DNA of 63,426 nt from Lentisphaeria bacterium (GTDB lineage Bacteria; Verrucomicrobiota; Lentisphaeria; Victivallales; Victivallaceae): contig JALEMG010000059.1 in the NCBI GenBank assembly GCA_022768375.1, positions 1-63,426 of the forward strand, written 5' to 3'. Of this stretch, positions 9,177 through 18,925 are shown piece by piece (position 1 is the stretch's first letter; the number at the start of each line of letters is the position of its first letter). The notes beneath the pieces were generated by a model. It searched no databases. It was not told where the DNA came from and worked only from the letters and a program-made list of their open reading frames with translations. A program made the position numbers and the translations under genes.

Positions 9177-10411
9177 AGTTTCACTTCATCGGCATCGGCG
9201 GGGCCGGCATGGCCCCGCTGGCGGAACTGACGCTGCGGCGGAGCCACCGGGTCTCGGGGTCGGATCTGACGGACAACGCCAAATGCCGGCATCTGCGGAC
9301 ACTCGGCGCGACGGTCGCAGTCGGCCACTCGCCGGAGAATCTGCCGCCGGATACGGATTGCGCGGTCTACTCCAGCGCGGTCGGCCCGGACAACTGCGAA
9401 CGGCGCCGCGCCGCCGCATTCGGGATCGCACAACTGCGCCGGGGGGAGTATCTGGCCCGGTTCGCCGCCGGATACCGTCGGTGCGTCGCGGTCACCGGCT
9501 CCCACGGCAAAAGTTCCATCACCGCGCTGCTGGCCGCGATTCTGCGGCAATGCGGTTTCGATCCCGGATTCATGGTGGGGGCGGCGGTGCGGGACCTGCC
9601 GGCCTGCGCCGCGGGCAACGGGGATATTTTCGTCACGGAAGCGGACGAATCCGACGGCACCCACACCGAATTGCGGAATTTTCTCGCGGTCATCCCCAAT
9701 GTGGAGGACGATCACGCCTGGAGCGTCGGCGGCACAGCGGCGCTGGAGGCGAACTTCCGCACCGTGGCGGCGAATTCCGAACATCTGATCTACTATGCCT
9801 CGCCCCGGTGTGACGCCCTCTTCGGCGGCCACCCCCGGGCCGAGCGGCTGGCCGAAGCGCCGGAGCAATTCGCCGGACTGTACGGATTTCAGGCGGAGAA
9901 CGCCTTTCTCGCCTGCCGCGCGGCCATCCTCCTGGGCTGTGACCCGGAAGCGGCACAACGCGCCGCCGCGCACTACCCGGAAGTGGCGCGCCGCATGAGC
10001 GTCCGCGCCGCATTCGACCGCGTCACCGTGATCGAAGACTACGCGCACCACCCGACCGAAGTGCGCTGTGCACTCGCGCTGCTGCGGCGGCGCTTCCCCG
10101 AATGCCATCTGCGGGTCGTCTTCCAGCCCCACCGTTTCGCCCGGCTGCAGCGGTACTTCAGCGATTTCGTCCGGGAACTCCAAACCGCCGACAGTTGCTT
10201 CATCCTGCCGGTTTTCGCCGCGTGGAGCGAACGCGGACAGGTCGACGGCGCGGCATTGGCCCGAGCCTGCGGCGCGAAGTACCTTGACATTCCGTACCCG
10301 GAAGCGGCGCGGACCGTGCTGAACGCGCTGCCGCGTCCCGCCGTCCTCGCGGTCCTCGGCGCGGGAGACAGCGAAGACCTGCTGCCGTACCTGACGCGGA
10401 GGGAAGACTGA
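9173..10411 (+). CDS. MurC-like UDP-N-acetylmuramate amino acid ligase
   Basis: The 412-residue Mur ligase has the MurC dinucleotide-like N-terminus (FHFIGIGGAGMAPLAE), ATP loop GSHGKSS in place of the usual GTHGKTT, the TEADESDGT segment, and EDYAHHPTEV, a MurC/Mpl hallmark. It is shorter than a typical MurC (about 450-490), and the segment VEDDHAWSVGG departs from the usual D-x-DH form. It overlaps the ABC gene by four bases (ATGA). No other mur or fts genes are near, so it may be a diverged murC, an Mpl-like recycling ligase or a paralogue with another substrate. Confidence 0.75.
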   Translation: MKFHFIGIGGAGMAPLAELTLRRSHRVSGSDLTDNAKCRHLRTLGATVAVGHSPENLPPDTDCAVYSSAVGPDNCERRRAAAFGIAQLRRGEYLARFAAGYRRCVAVTGSHGKSSITALLAAILRQCGFDPGFMVGAAVRDLPACAAGNGDIFVTEADESDGTHTELRNFLAVIPNVEDDHAWSVGGTAALEANFRTVAANSEHLIYYASPRCDALFGGHPRAERLAEAPEQFAGLYGFQAENAFLACRAAILLGCDPEAAQRAAAHYPEVARRMSVRAAFDRVTVIEDYAHHPTEVRCALALLRRRFPECHLRVVFQPHRFARLQRYFSDFVRELQTADSCFILPVFAAWSERGQVDGAALARACGAKYLDIPYPEAARTVLNALPRPAVLAVLGAGDSEDLLPYLTRRED

Positions 10412-10416
10412 TTCTC

Positions 10417-10466
10417 GGGAGCGGGGAAAACTTCTTTTCACGTGAAAAGAAGTTTTCCCCGCTCCC
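10417..10466. terminator. perfect 50-bp palindrome between convergent genes
   Basis: Two 25-base arms (10417-10441 and 10442-10466) are exact reverse complements with no loop, centred on CACGTG. It lies between the convergent MurC-like and SNF2 genes and could act as a bidirectional terminator. The inner CTTCTTTT/AAAAGAAG resembles the hairpins at 37170, 41213 and 55191. Confidence 0.55.
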
Positions 10467-10505
10467 AAACCCTCACCCTTTTCAAGAAAAGCGAAATGCT
10501 TTTAT

Positions 10506-13500
10506 TCAGTTGGTTTCGAAGATCCGCCGCAGATCGTCCAGCGACAGCCCGGCGGCGGCGGCGGGATCGCCCACCAGCGCATCGAAAAGATGTTTTTTCC
10601 GTTCCTGCAGAGCCAGCACCTTCTCCTCCACCGAATCGCGCATCACCAGTTTGAGCGTGGAGACCGGGCGGGTCTGACCGATCCGGTGGGTGCGGTCGGC
10701 GGCCTGCAGTTCCACCGCCGGATTCCACCACGGGTCGTAGAGAATGACGGTGTCGGCGGCGGTGAGGTTCAGTCCGGTGCCGCCGGCTTTCAGACTCAGC
10801 AGAAAGAGCGGGATCGCCGGATCGGAGTTGAAGCGGTCCACCCGCACCTGCCGGTCCCGCGTGGCGCCGTCGAGATATTCGAAGGGGATGCCCCGGGATT
10901 CCAGCATGGGGATGAGCAACTGGAGCATGCTGGTGAACTGACTGAACAGCAGAACCTTGTGTCCGCTGTCCAGCGTTTCGTCCAGAAGTTCAAAGAGCAG
11001 TTCGGTCTTGCCGGACGGGATGTCCTCCCCCCGGCCGTCCGGCAGCAGCGCCGGGTGACAGCAGACCTGCCGCAGCCGCAGGAGCAGCGAAAAGATGTCG
11101 GCGCTGCTGCCGCCGGAGATGATCTCCCGTCCGGCGGCAAGAAGTTCCCGGTAGAGATGCCGCTGTTCCGGCAGGGGATCGCAGTAGACGGTCCGCTCGC
11201 TTTTCTCCGGCAGGTCCCGGGCGACTTCGCTTTTGGTGCGCCGCCGGATGAAAGGCGCGGTGCGGCAGACCAGATCGTGCTGCAGTTCCGGGTCGTCGGC
11301 GATCCCGGCATAGCGGCGGCGGAAAGCCGGCAGCGTTCCCAGCATCCCCGGCTGGAGAAAATCCATGACGCTCCACAAGTCCCCCGGGGAGTTCTCCAGC
11401 GGAGTGCCGCTCAGGACCACCCGGTGGGCCGCGGTGAAGGATTTGCAGTTTCTGGCGTTGGCCGACCCGGGGTTCTTGATGTGCTGGGCCTCGTCCAGCA
11501 CCAGAAAATCAAACTGGTACTTGCGCAGAAGGTCCCGGCTCATCCGCGCTCCGGCGTAGGAAAGGATCAGCAGATCGAACGACTCCGGCTGTTTCAACAC
11601 CGCGTTCCGCTCGCTCCCCTGAGGCGCGGCCACCCGGAGATCGGGAACGAAGCGGCGGGCTTCCCGCTCCCAGTTCACGGTGAGCGAAGCCGGGCAGACG
11701 ATCAGCGACGGCCGACCGCCGGGGACCATCCGGGACGCCAGCAGTGCGAGCAGCTGCACCGTCTTGCCCAGGCCCATCTCGTCGGCCAGCAGCGCGTTGA
11801 AGTCCCGGTCGGCCAGATACTGCATGAAAGTTACCCCCTCCCGCTGGTAACCGCGCAGTTCCCCGTGGAAATGAAAATGCCGCTGTTCCGGCGGCGGAGC
11901 GGCTCCGGGACCGTCGGCGGCCAGTTCCGGCGGGACGGCGCCCGGAATATCCCGGGCCAGTTCCCGGAAGTAGGCAAGGTTGCAGCGGGGCAGTTCCAGC
12001 GTCCTGGCCGCCGGGTCGACTTTCCGGAACATCGCCCCGGAAGCGCGCATGAGCCGCCCGAGCGCGGGGGGAAGCGCGAAGATCCCGTTCCCGCTCCGGA
12101 GATAGGCGCGGCGGTCGGCGGCGTGGTGGAAACAGTCGTCCCAGTCGATGAGCCGCCCCCGCCCCGCCAGAGTGAAGTCGAGCAGACAGGCGTCCGCGCC
12201 GGTCTCCCGCAAGGTGCAGCGCAGCGTGATCTCCGGCACACCGGCGCCGCCGTTGAGCATCGCGGCCAGCGGCCCGCTCAACGCCAGATGCCAACGGGGA
12301 GAAACGAGCAGTTCCGGCAGGACCCGGTCCAAAAACAGCCCCGCCAGTTCCATATCGGCGGAGGAAGCGGCGGCGGTCCGGTCGTCCAGCGTAAAGCCGA
12401 ACATGGCGAGCAGGTTCTCGAACTCCCATTCCGCGCTCCGGTCCCGGCGGCGGCACCGTTTGCCGTCGACGACGATCCGGCCGCTTCGAGGCGGGAGCAG
12501 CCGCGTTCCCCCCGCGGTCCGGTAGCAGTATTCCGGGGTGAGGGTCAGCGCGCCCCCGGGGGTGAATGCGGCGTCCAGCAGGATCGTGACCGGCATGGTC
12601 TCCGGCTCCGCGCTCCCGGCATGGACCACCGGCAGCGGAAAGCCGGAAATGGAATCGCGTTCCTGCGCCCCGGCGCGGAAGAAACTCCGCAGAAACCCCG
12701 CCTCGCATTCGCCGCCGATGAAAAAGTATTCGTCGTTTCTGCCCACCCAGTACCCGGACCGCCCGGTGATGACCCGCGCCCCGGGCAGCGGCAGCGCGGC
12801 ATCGCCGATCAGAATGCCGGGCAGGAGTTTGTTCCCCACCCGGACCAGCGCGGGCGCGGCCCGCTCCGGGCGGACGATGATCCGGGTCCGGTCGCGGAAA
12901 AAGCGGGGAAATCCGGGCAGGGCGTGAAACAGTTCGGCGGTGAGTTCCGCGGAAAGCGAGATGTTGGAGTTGAGCGCTTCGCCGTTGAGCGCCAGAAAGC
13001 GGATGATCTGCTGGTCGTGAAGCGGGAAGTCGTCGAACTTCACCACCACGTTCAGCGATTTCTCGAAGTACAACTGCCGGAGGTTGCTCAGATTTCCGGT
13101 GTACTCCCGCTGGGGGGTGACGAGTTTGACGCTCAACGTCAGCGTTTCGTACTTGCTGGGGGCGTGGAGATTGTCCTCCGCCACGGTCAGCCGGAGTTGC
13201 GCGGAGTTGTTCATGCCCCGGGTCGCCAGCGTCTGCAGATCCTGCTTCAGCAGACCTTTGGCGTAGACCGGCGGAGTTTCCGGCGCGGCGTCGAACCCCC
13301 GGAAACGGCCGCCGTACATCAGCAGCGCCAGCGCGTGGGCGCAGACGCCGTCCCCGGAACAGCGGGAACACTCGGCGCGGGTGACTTCCCCGGTGGCGAC
13401 GGCGACTTCCGCCGGGATCGCCCCCGGTTCGCGGAATACGCCGTGCAGCCGCCCGTCCGCCCCGCGCCAGGCGCCGCAGAGCGTCCGGCGCTTGAGCAGG

Positions 13501-13565
13501 TCCTTGGCGCGCTTGAGTTCGGCGGGACCGGAAACGGCCAGCAGTCGGTCTTCAAAACTTCCCAT
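10506..13565 (-). CDS. SNF2/Rad54-family ATPase with N-terminal SWIM zinc finger
   Basis: The 1019-residue protein is a bacterial SNF2 DNA translocase. A SWIM motif occupies residues 66-77 (C66, C69, C75, H77). A long middle region of the SNF2-associated type leads to the motor: Walker A DEMGLGKT near 598, motif II DEAQHIKN near 691, SGTPLENS, and the second RecA lobe with LSLKAGGTGLNLT and ADRTHRIGQ. These proteins remodel protein-DNA complexes or act in repair and transcription; the exact role is unknown. AACGGAG precedes the ATG. It is transcribed alone, divergent from the aas-like gene. Confidence 0.9.
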   Translation of the reverse strand: MGSFEDRLLAVSGPAELKRAKDLLKRRTLCGAWRGADGRLHGVFREPGAIPAEVAVATGEVTRAECSRCSGDGVCAHALALLMYGGRFRGFDAAPETPPVYAKGLLKQDLQTLATRGMNNSAQLRLTVAEDNLHAPSKYETLTLSVKLVTPQREYTGNLSNLRQLYFEKSLNVVVKFDDFPLHDQQIIRFLALNGEALNSNISLSAELTAELFHALPGFPRFFRDRTRIIVRPERAAPALVRVGNKLLPGILIGDAALPLPGARVITGRSGYWVGRNDEYFFIGGECEAGFLRSFFRAGAQERDSISGFPLPVVHAGSAEPETMPVTILLDAAFTPGGALTLTPEYCYRTAGGTRLLPPRSGRIVVDGKRCRRRDRSAEWEFENLLAMFGFTLDDRTAAASSADMELAGLFLDRVLPELLVSPRWHLALSGPLAAMLNGGAGVPEITLRCTLRETGADACLLDFTLAGRGRLIDWDDCFHHAADRRAYLRSGNGIFALPPALGRLMRASGAMFRKVDPAARTLELPRCNLAYFRELARDIPGAVPPELAADGPGAAPPPEQRHFHFHGELRGYQREGVTFMQYLADRDFNALLADEMGLGKTVQLLALLASRMVPGGRPSLIVCPASLTVNWEREARRFVPDLRVAAPQGSERNAVLKQPESFDLLILSYAGARMSRDLLRKYQFDFLVLDEAQHIKNPGSANARNCKSFTAAHRVVLSGTPLENSPGDLWSVMDFLQPGMLGTLPAFRRRYAGIADDPELQHDLVCRTAPFIRRRTKSEVARDLPEKSERTVYCDPLPEQRHLYRELLAAGREIISGGSSADIFSLLLRLRQVCCHPALLPDGRGEDIPSGKTELLFELLDETLDSGHKVLLFSQFTSMLQLLIPMLESRGIPFEYLDGATRDRQVRVDRFNSDPAIPLFLLSLKAGGTGLNLTAADTVILYDPWWNPAVELQAADRTHRIGQTRPVSTLKLVMRDSVEEKVLALQERKKHLFDALVGDPAAAAGLSLDDLRRIFETN

Positions 13566-13679
13566 GAGGACGGCTTCTCCGTTGAATCTTCCTGCAACTC
13601 CGTGCGGGCGCGGCCGTTTCGCCTCCCCCCTTCCCGAAGAGAAGCGGAATCATCCGCCCCGCACACAATCTAACTCATT

Positions 13680-13708
13680 AAGATAGCCCCCCGGCGCGGG
13701 TTTTTCAA
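13680..13708 (-). promoter_or_regulatory. promoter of the SNF2 gene
   Basis: Minus-strand TTGAAA (13708-13703), 17-bp spacer and TATCTT (13685-13680). It is back to back with the promoter at 13726-13754. Confidence 0.6.
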
Positions 13709-13725
13709 TAGGCGCGGGGAAAAAG

Positions 13726-13754
13726 TTGAAGTATTTCCGTTTTGGTGCTATATT
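13726..13754 (+). promoter_or_regulatory. promoter of the aas-recQ operon
   Basis: TTGAAG (13726-13731), 17-bp spacer and TATATT (13749-13754), about 50 bases before the ATG at 13813. Confidence 0.65.
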
Positions 13755-13812
13755 ACAGACCTGTTCGGGTATTTGTGTCAACGAAAATATAATTTTCAAG
13801 GTATAGGGAACC

Positions 13813-16089
13813 ATGTCGGAAACCGTCAAAACCGTTTTTTCCTTCTGGCCGGTGCTGGTCGCCGCCGCCGCCGTATTCATCCTGCTGTCGCCCAAACTGC
13901 TGTTGAAACTCATCGCCGGTCTGCTGCGCGTGGGATTTCTCCGGGTGCGGGTGTTCGGCAGGGAGAATCTGCCCTACTCCGGGCCGATCCTGCTGGTCTC
14001 CAACCATGTTTCGCTGCTGGATCTGCTGATGATCCAGTTGGTGGCCCGTCAGCGGGTGCGCTTCATGGTGCGCACGGACCTGCTGAATTTTATCCCCAAC
14101 CGGCTGATCTTCTGGTATCTGGGCGCGCTGAAAGTGCCGACCTCCGGGCGGCCCAGCGATCTGAAGGCCTTCGTCGCCATGATCCACGAAAGGCTCCGGG
14201 CGGGCGAGACCATCTGCTATTTCCCGGAAGGGGAGATTTCCGGCAACGGCAATCTGATGCGGTTCCGCTCCGGGGTGCAGGCGCTGATCCCCCCGGAAGT
14301 GCAGGTGACGATCCTGCCGCTGCGTCTGGGCATGCTGCACGGGCGGCTGACCGGGATCCACGACAACAAACTCCATCTGCGGCCGCTGCACCGCTGGCCG
14401 GTGGATTACTCCGTGGCCATCGGCGAACCCGTCGAAGCGGGGCTTTCGCCTTTCCAGATGCGGCAGAAGATTTCGGAACTCGGCGCCATGGCGGAGCGCC
14501 AGCCCCAGCCGGGGGAACTGCCGGTCCATACCGCGTTTCTCTTTCACGCCAAACGGCATCCTTTCGGGATCACCTTTTACGACGCCTCCACCGGCAAGCA
14601 CCTGAACAACTTCAAGATCATGATGATGATGACGCTGCTGTCGCAGGAGATCCGGAAACTGGACGACGGCCGGTCCGGCTACATCGGCGTTTTGCTGCCC
14701 AACATGCCGGCGGCCGCCGGCGTGATGCTGGGCGTGATGTGCGCCGACCGGACCCCGGCGATGATGAACTACTCCGCCGGACAGCCGGTGGCGATGGATT
14801 CGGTGCGCCGGGCCGGGGTGAAAGTCATCCTCACCAGCCGCAAGTTCCTGGAAAAACTCAAGTGGGAAGCCACGGAGGAGATGGTCTTTCTGGAGGATCT
14901 GGTGCCGAGTTTCTCCGCCGGACGCAAACTCCGGGCCATGCTGATGCTGACTTTTCTGCTGCCCCGGGGACTGGCTCACACCATCGCGCCCCACAGTTGC
15001 TTCAACGTGTTCCATCAGGCGGCGCTGATCTTCTCCAGCGGTTCCACCGGCCGACCCAAGGCGGTGATGCTCACCCAGCGCAACATCAACTGCGACATTC
15101 AGGCGTTTTTCCGGGTGGTGGACTGGTCCCGCCGGGACGTGCTGGCGGGGAATCTGCCGATGTTCCACTCGTTCGGATTCATGGTGGGCTTCGCGTTTCC
15201 GGCCGCCAGCGGCACGCCGTCGGTATTCACGCTCAATCCGCTGGAATCGGCCACCATCGTCAAGGCGATCCGGGACTACAAGATCACCATTATGTGCGGC
15301 ACGCCGACTTTCCTGCAGCGGTATATGTCCAAAGCGACGCCGGAGGACTTCAAGTCGCTTCGGCTCTGCATCACCGGCGGCGAGAAACTCCGCACCGAAC
15401 TGGCCGACCGCTACCGGGAAATGACCGGCCGCGACGTCATCGAGGGATACGGCTGCACCGAATTGTCCCCCATCGTCTCCATCAACATCAACAACTCCAT
15501 CTACACGCTCAGCACCCGCTCCGACCATCCCGGCAGCATCGGCGCGCCCCTGCCGGGCATTCACGCCCGGATCATCGACCCGGAAACCGGCGTGGAAGTC
15601 CCCCCCGGGGTGGACGGCAATCTGCAGGTGCGTTCCGGTACGGTGATGAAAGGCTACCTCAACGAACTGCACCTCACCGATCTGGCGATCAAAAACGACT
15701 ACTACGACACCGGCGACGTGGCCCACATGGACCAGGACGGCTACATCTACATCACCGGACGCTCCAGCCGGTTCAGCAAGATCGGCGGCGAAATGGTTCC
15801 CCATGAGGGCGTGGAGGACGCCATCGTCCAGTTGCGCAAGTCGGAGGAACGCGACGTGGCGGTGGCCGGATGCAAGGACGCCAGCAAGGGCGAACGGCTG
15901 ATCGTCTTCTACACCGCCGACGACATGGACGTGCCCGGCACCATCGCCGCCATGCGGGAGATGGGTCTGCCGAACATCTGGATACCCAAAGCGGACGGCT
16001 TCATCAAAGTTCCCACGCTGCCGATGCTGGGCAGCGGCAAACTCGATCTCAAGAAACTGAAGGAAATGGCCGCGGAGTTGGATCAGTGA
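13813..16089 (+). CDS. aas: bifunctional acyltransferase/acyl-ACP synthetase (Aas-like)
   Basis: The 758-residue fusion has a membrane segment at residues 12-32, then a PlsC-type acyltransferase with NHVSLLD (the HX4D motif) and FPEGEIS. From about residue 235 an AMP-binding enzyme follows, with SSGSTGRPKAV, GYGCTELSP and YYDTGDVA, ending in GSGKLDLKKL. In the Aas family it activates fatty acids and re-acylates lysophospholipids at the inner membrane. Architecture and length fit Aas, though E. coli Aas lacks the exact N-terminus seen here. It overlaps recQ by four bases, an odd functional pairing that suggests only co-transcription. Confidence 0.85.
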   Translation: MSETVKTVFSFWPVLVAAAAVFILLSPKLLLKLIAGLLRVGFLRVRVFGRENLPYSGPILLVSNHVSLLDLLMIQLVARQRVRFMVRTDLLNFIPNRLIFWYLGALKVPTSGRPSDLKAFVAMIHERLRAGETICYFPEGEISGNGNLMRFRSGVQALIPPEVQVTILPLRLGMLHGRLTGIHDNKLHLRPLHRWPVDYSVAIGEPVEAGLSPFQMRQKISELGAMAERQPQPGELPVHTAFLFHAKRHPFGITFYDASTGKHLNNFKIMMMMTLLSQEIRKLDDGRSGYIGVLLPNMPAAAGVMLGVMCADRTPAMMNYSAGQPVAMDSVRRAGVKVILTSRKFLEKLKWEATEEMVFLEDLVPSFSAGRKLRAMLMLTFLLPRGLAHTIAPHSCFNVFHQAALIFSSGSTGRPKAVMLTQRNINCDIQAFFRVVDWSRRDVLAGNLPMFHSFGFMVGFAFPAASGTPSVFTLNPLESATIVKAIRDYKITIMCGTPTFLQRYMSKATPEDFKSLRLCITGGEKLRTELADRYREMTGRDVIEGYGCTELSPIVSININNSIYTLSTRSDHPGSIGAPLPGIHARIIDPETGVEVPPGVDGNLQVRSGTVMKGYLNELHLTDLAIKNDYYDTGDVAHMDQDGYIYITGRSSRFSKIGGEMVPHEGVEDAIVQLRKSEERDVAVAGCKDASKGERLIVFYTADDMDVPGTIAAMREMGLPNIWIPKADGFIKVPTLPMLGSGKLDLKKLKEMAAELDQ

Positions 16090-18092
16090 ACGATCCCCTG
16101 CTGGCCGGACTGAAGCGGTACTTCGGGTTCGAGGATTTTCTCGATCACCAGCGGCAGGTCGTGGAAAAAATCACCTCCGGGCGCGACCTCTGCGTGGTCA
16201 TGCCCACCGGAGCGGGCAAATCCCTCTGCTATCAGTTGCCGGCGCTGCTGGCGCCCGGATTCACGCTGGTGGTCTCCCCGCTCATCGCGCTGATGTTTGA
16301 TCAGGTGCAGGCGCTGCGCAAGCGGGGCATCCCGGCGGCGTTCATCAACAGTACCGTCCCCTTTGCCGAACAGACGGCGGCGGCGGAAGCGGCGGCGGCG
16401 GGGGAGATCAAACTGCTCTATGTCGCCCCAGAACGGCTGCAGACCGATTTTTTCCGCAATTTTCTGCTCCGCCACCGCCCGGAAATGCTGGTGGTGGACG
16501 AAGCCCACTGCATCAGCGAATGGGGTCACGACTTCCGCCCGAGTTACCGGCGGATCGGGGAGAGCGCGCAGGCCTGCGGCATTCCCCGCGTCTGTGCCTT
16601 CACCGCCACGGCGACGCCGCTGGTCTGCCGGGACATCCGCACCCAGTTGCGCCGGGAGAATATGGAACTGGTGGCGGCGGGATTCCGGCGGCCGAATCTG
16701 GCGTTCAAGGTCCTGCCGTGCGGCGGCGGCCGGGAGGCGAAGTTCGCCGCGCTGAAGCGGCTGCTGGCCGGAGCGCGGGTCCCGACGCTGATCTACGCCG
16801 CCACGAGGCAGGCGGTGGACGAATTGGCCGCGATCCCCGGCGTAGTCGGATACCATGCCGGAATGAGCGCGGAAAAACGCGGCGCGGCGCAGGAATACTT
16901 CATGACCGACCCGGCGCCGGTGCTGGCGGCGACGAATGCTTTCGGCATGGGCATCGACCGCCCGGATGTGCGCAGGGTGATCCACTACCAGTTGCCGGGG
17001 TCGCTGGAAGCCTACTATCAGGAAGCGGGCCGGGCCGGACGGGACGGCGAGAGCGCGGAGTGCGTTCTGCTGTTCAGTTACAGCGACCGGTACATTCAGA
17101 AGTTCCTCATCGAGATGAACAACCCGCCTCCGGCGACGATCCGCAACGTCTACCGGGTCCTGCGGCGCCGGGCGCTGGCCATGCCTGTTCCCGGACCGCT
17201 GGAGATCTCCGCGTCCGCGCTGACGCCGGAGATCCCCGGGGCAAAGAGCGACGGGCAGGTCTCCGCCGCGCTGGGCATTCTGGAGAAGATCGGAGCCATC
17301 CGGCGCGGCGCCCGCCGGGGCGGTCACGGCACGCTGCGGTTCATCGGAGATCCGGACCGACTCCGGGTCCTGCATCAGGAGGAGAAGACCCAGCGGTCGC
17401 GGTTCATCCACCGGGTGATCGCTCATATGGGGCGCGGCGCCGGGCGGGAGACGGAATTCGGCGTGGAGGAACTGTCGGAAATCTCCGGTTTGAGCGGCGA
17501 ACAGGTCCGGCGGGTGCTGAACGCACTCTCCGGGGAAGTGCTGGAATGGCGCGGCGGATTCGCGGGACGGACCATCGAATTGGCCGATCCCGAACTGGAG
17601 GTCCCGGAACTGGACGATGCGGAACTGAGCCGGAGACTGGATTACGAGACCGCGAGGCTGGACGATGTGGTCGCCTACGCTCAAAGCACCCGGTGCCGGC
17701 AACTGGAGTTGATCGAGTATTTCGGCGAAAACGGAGCGGACTGGCGCTGCGGGTGCTGTGACATCTGCAACGGGCGGGGAGATTCCGTCGCCGCGGGATT
17801 CCGCGATGACGACATCCGCGTCGCGCTGCGGGCGGCGGACATTTTCCACGGCCGCATCGGGGTCGGAAAACTCGGACAAATCCTTGCCGGCAGCCGGAGC
17901 GCATCCATTATCGCCGGGAACTGGCACCGCAACCCGTGCTTCGGCGCGCTGCGGCATCTGCGGGCCGCCAGGGTCGAACAACTGCTTCGAATGCTGATGG
18001 ATTCCGGCGACCTCGGCCGCGTCGACCGGAGCGGATATCCCTGCGTCGTCCTGAGTTCTCAAGGGCGGCGAAAACTCCTGAACGGGAAGTGA
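16086..18092 (+). CDS. recQ: ATP-dependent DNA helicase RecQ
   Basis: The 668-residue SF2 helicase has Walker A PTGAGKS near residue 39, DEAHCISEWGHDF near 137, TATATPLV, ATNAFGMGIDRPDVR and QEAGRAGRDG. The RecQ zinc ligands follow in CRQLELIEYF...CGCCDIC near 537-563, and a C-terminal winged-helix/HRDC-like region ends the chain. It unwinds recombination intermediates. The start is GTG 16086, inside the last codons of the aas-like gene (GTGA overlap). The reading frame stays open farther upstream, but that part overlaps aas and has no RecQ character. Confidence 0.9.
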   Translation: MNDPLLAGLKRYFGFEDFLDHQRQVVEKITSGRDLCVVMPTGAGKSLCYQLPALLAPGFTLVVSPLIALMFDQVQALRKRGIPAAFINSTVPFAEQTAAAEAAAAGEIKLLYVAPERLQTDFFRNFLLRHRPEMLVVDEAHCISEWGHDFRPSYRRIGESAQACGIPRVCAFTATATPLVCRDIRTQLRRENMELVAAGFRRPNLAFKVLPCGGGREAKFAALKRLLAGARVPTLIYAATRQAVDELAAIPGVVGYHAGMSAEKRGAAQEYFMTDPAPVLAATNAFGMGIDRPDVRRVIHYQLPGSLEAYYQEAGRAGRDGESAECVLLFSYSDRYIQKFLIEMNNPPPATIRNVYRVLRRRALAMPVPGPLEISASALTPEIPGAKSDGQVSAALGILEKIGAIRRGARRGGHGTLRFIGDPDRLRVLHQEEKTQRSRFIHRVIAHMGRGAGRETEFGVEELSEISGLSGEQVRRVLNALSGEVLEWRGGFAGRTIELADPELEVPELDDAELSRRLDYETARLDDVVAYAQSTRCRQLELIEYFGENGADWRCGCCDICNGRGDSVAAGFRDDDIRVALRAADIFHGRIGVGKLGQILAGSRSASIIAGNWHRNPCFGALRHLRAARVEQLLRMLMDSGDLGRVDRSGYPCVVLSSQGRRKLLNGK

Positions 18093-18103
18093 ACCGCTCC
18101 GTC

Positions 18104-18262
18104 CGTGCAGTCGCGGAGGCGGAGCCGACGCGCCGGGGGGCGGGGGAGTTCTCCCCCGGTGCGGCAAGTGCGGTCAAAGCGCGAAAACTCTTTTCCGCGG
18201 AAAAGCGGGAAACATTTTCACAGATTTGGCCGCGGAGTCGTCCGGAGCCGTCATCCGCAGAC
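18104..18262 (+). repeat. partial copy of composite intergenic repeat
   Basis: The sequence from the GCGGAGGCGGAGCCGACGCG segment to GCAGACCGCCGAA closely matches 37598-37765, including GCAAGTGCGGTCAAAGCG and TTTTCACAGATTTG. It lies between convergent recQ and the cyclophilin gene and has no credible ORF. Confidence 0.8.
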
Positions 18263-18301
18263 CGCCGAAAAAAGCCGGGGACCCCAAAAAGAACCGTCCG
18301 C

Positions 18302-18793
18302 TTATTCTTCCGTAACGTCGAGAATGACGACGTCTTCCGTCGGGACGTCCTGATGCATGCCGCGGCTGCCGGTTTCCACGGCGGCGATGGCGTCCACCAC
18401 ATCCATGCCGGAGACGACTCTGCCGAACACGCAGTATCCGAACAACCGGGGCGAGGGCCCTTGGTAATCCAGAAACGCGTTATCCACAAGATTGATGAAA
18501 AACTGGCTGGTGGCGGAATCCACCACCATGGTCCGGGCCATGGCGATGGTGCCCCGGCAATTGGAAATCCGGTTCGCGGCCTCGTTTTTGACCGGAGGAC
18601 GGGTCGGCTTCTGGACGAAACCGGTATCGAACCCGCCGCCCTGAATCATGAAGTTGGGGATCACCCGGTGAAAGAGGGTGTTCCGGTAAAAACCCTCGCG
18701 GACGTAGGCAAGGAAATTTTTTACGGTTTCCGGCGCTTCCGCGTCAAACAGTTCGATGACAATGTCTCCTTTGGAAGTCTTGATCGTGACCAT
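18302..18793 (-). CDS. peptidyl-prolyl cis-trans isomerase, cyclophilin type
   Basis: The 163-residue single-domain cyclophilin has the active-site blocks [30 protein letters not shown] and [14 protein letters not shown]. Catalytic-type Arg, Phe, Met and Gln residues are in place, but the TSQFFI motif lacks the usual tryptophan nearby. No signal peptide follows the chosen ATG at 18793, which has AGGAGG seven bases upstream, so it is probably cytoplasmic. An in-frame ATG at 18859 would add 22 unlikely residues. It lies downstream of the small membrane-protein gene but behind a terminator. Confidence 0.88.
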   Translation of the reverse strand: MVTIKTSKGDIVIELFDAEAPETVKNFLAYVREGFYRNTLFHRVIPNFMIQGGGFDTGFVQKPTRPPVKNEAANRISNCRGTIAMARTMVVDSATSQFFINLVDNAFLDYQGPSPRLFGYCVFGRVVSGMDVVDAIAAVETGSRGMHQDVPTEDVVILDVTEE

Positions 18794-18877
18794 GCTGTCC
18801 TCCTTCTGTGGCGGGTGGGTGGTGATATTTTCGGGAGAGGGAAAACGGGATTCTTTCATTTCGCGGACCGCTCATGC

Positions 18878-18904
18878 AAAAAAGCGCCGGACGTGCCCGG
18901 CGCT
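18878..18904 (-). terminator. Rho-independent terminator of the 18926-19681 gene
   Basis: On the minus strand AGCGCCGG and CCGGCGCT form an eight-base-pair stem with a six-base loop, followed by TTTTTT. It lies 20 bases past the stop. Confidence 0.85.
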
Positions 18905-18925
18905 GTGCTTGCGGATTCGGCGGAC

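Noticed and set aside
10590-13673. Long plus-strand open frame antisense to the SNF2 gene
   Set aside because: Same GC shadow effect. The opposite strand has SWIM, Walker A and DEAQ motifs and a promoter.
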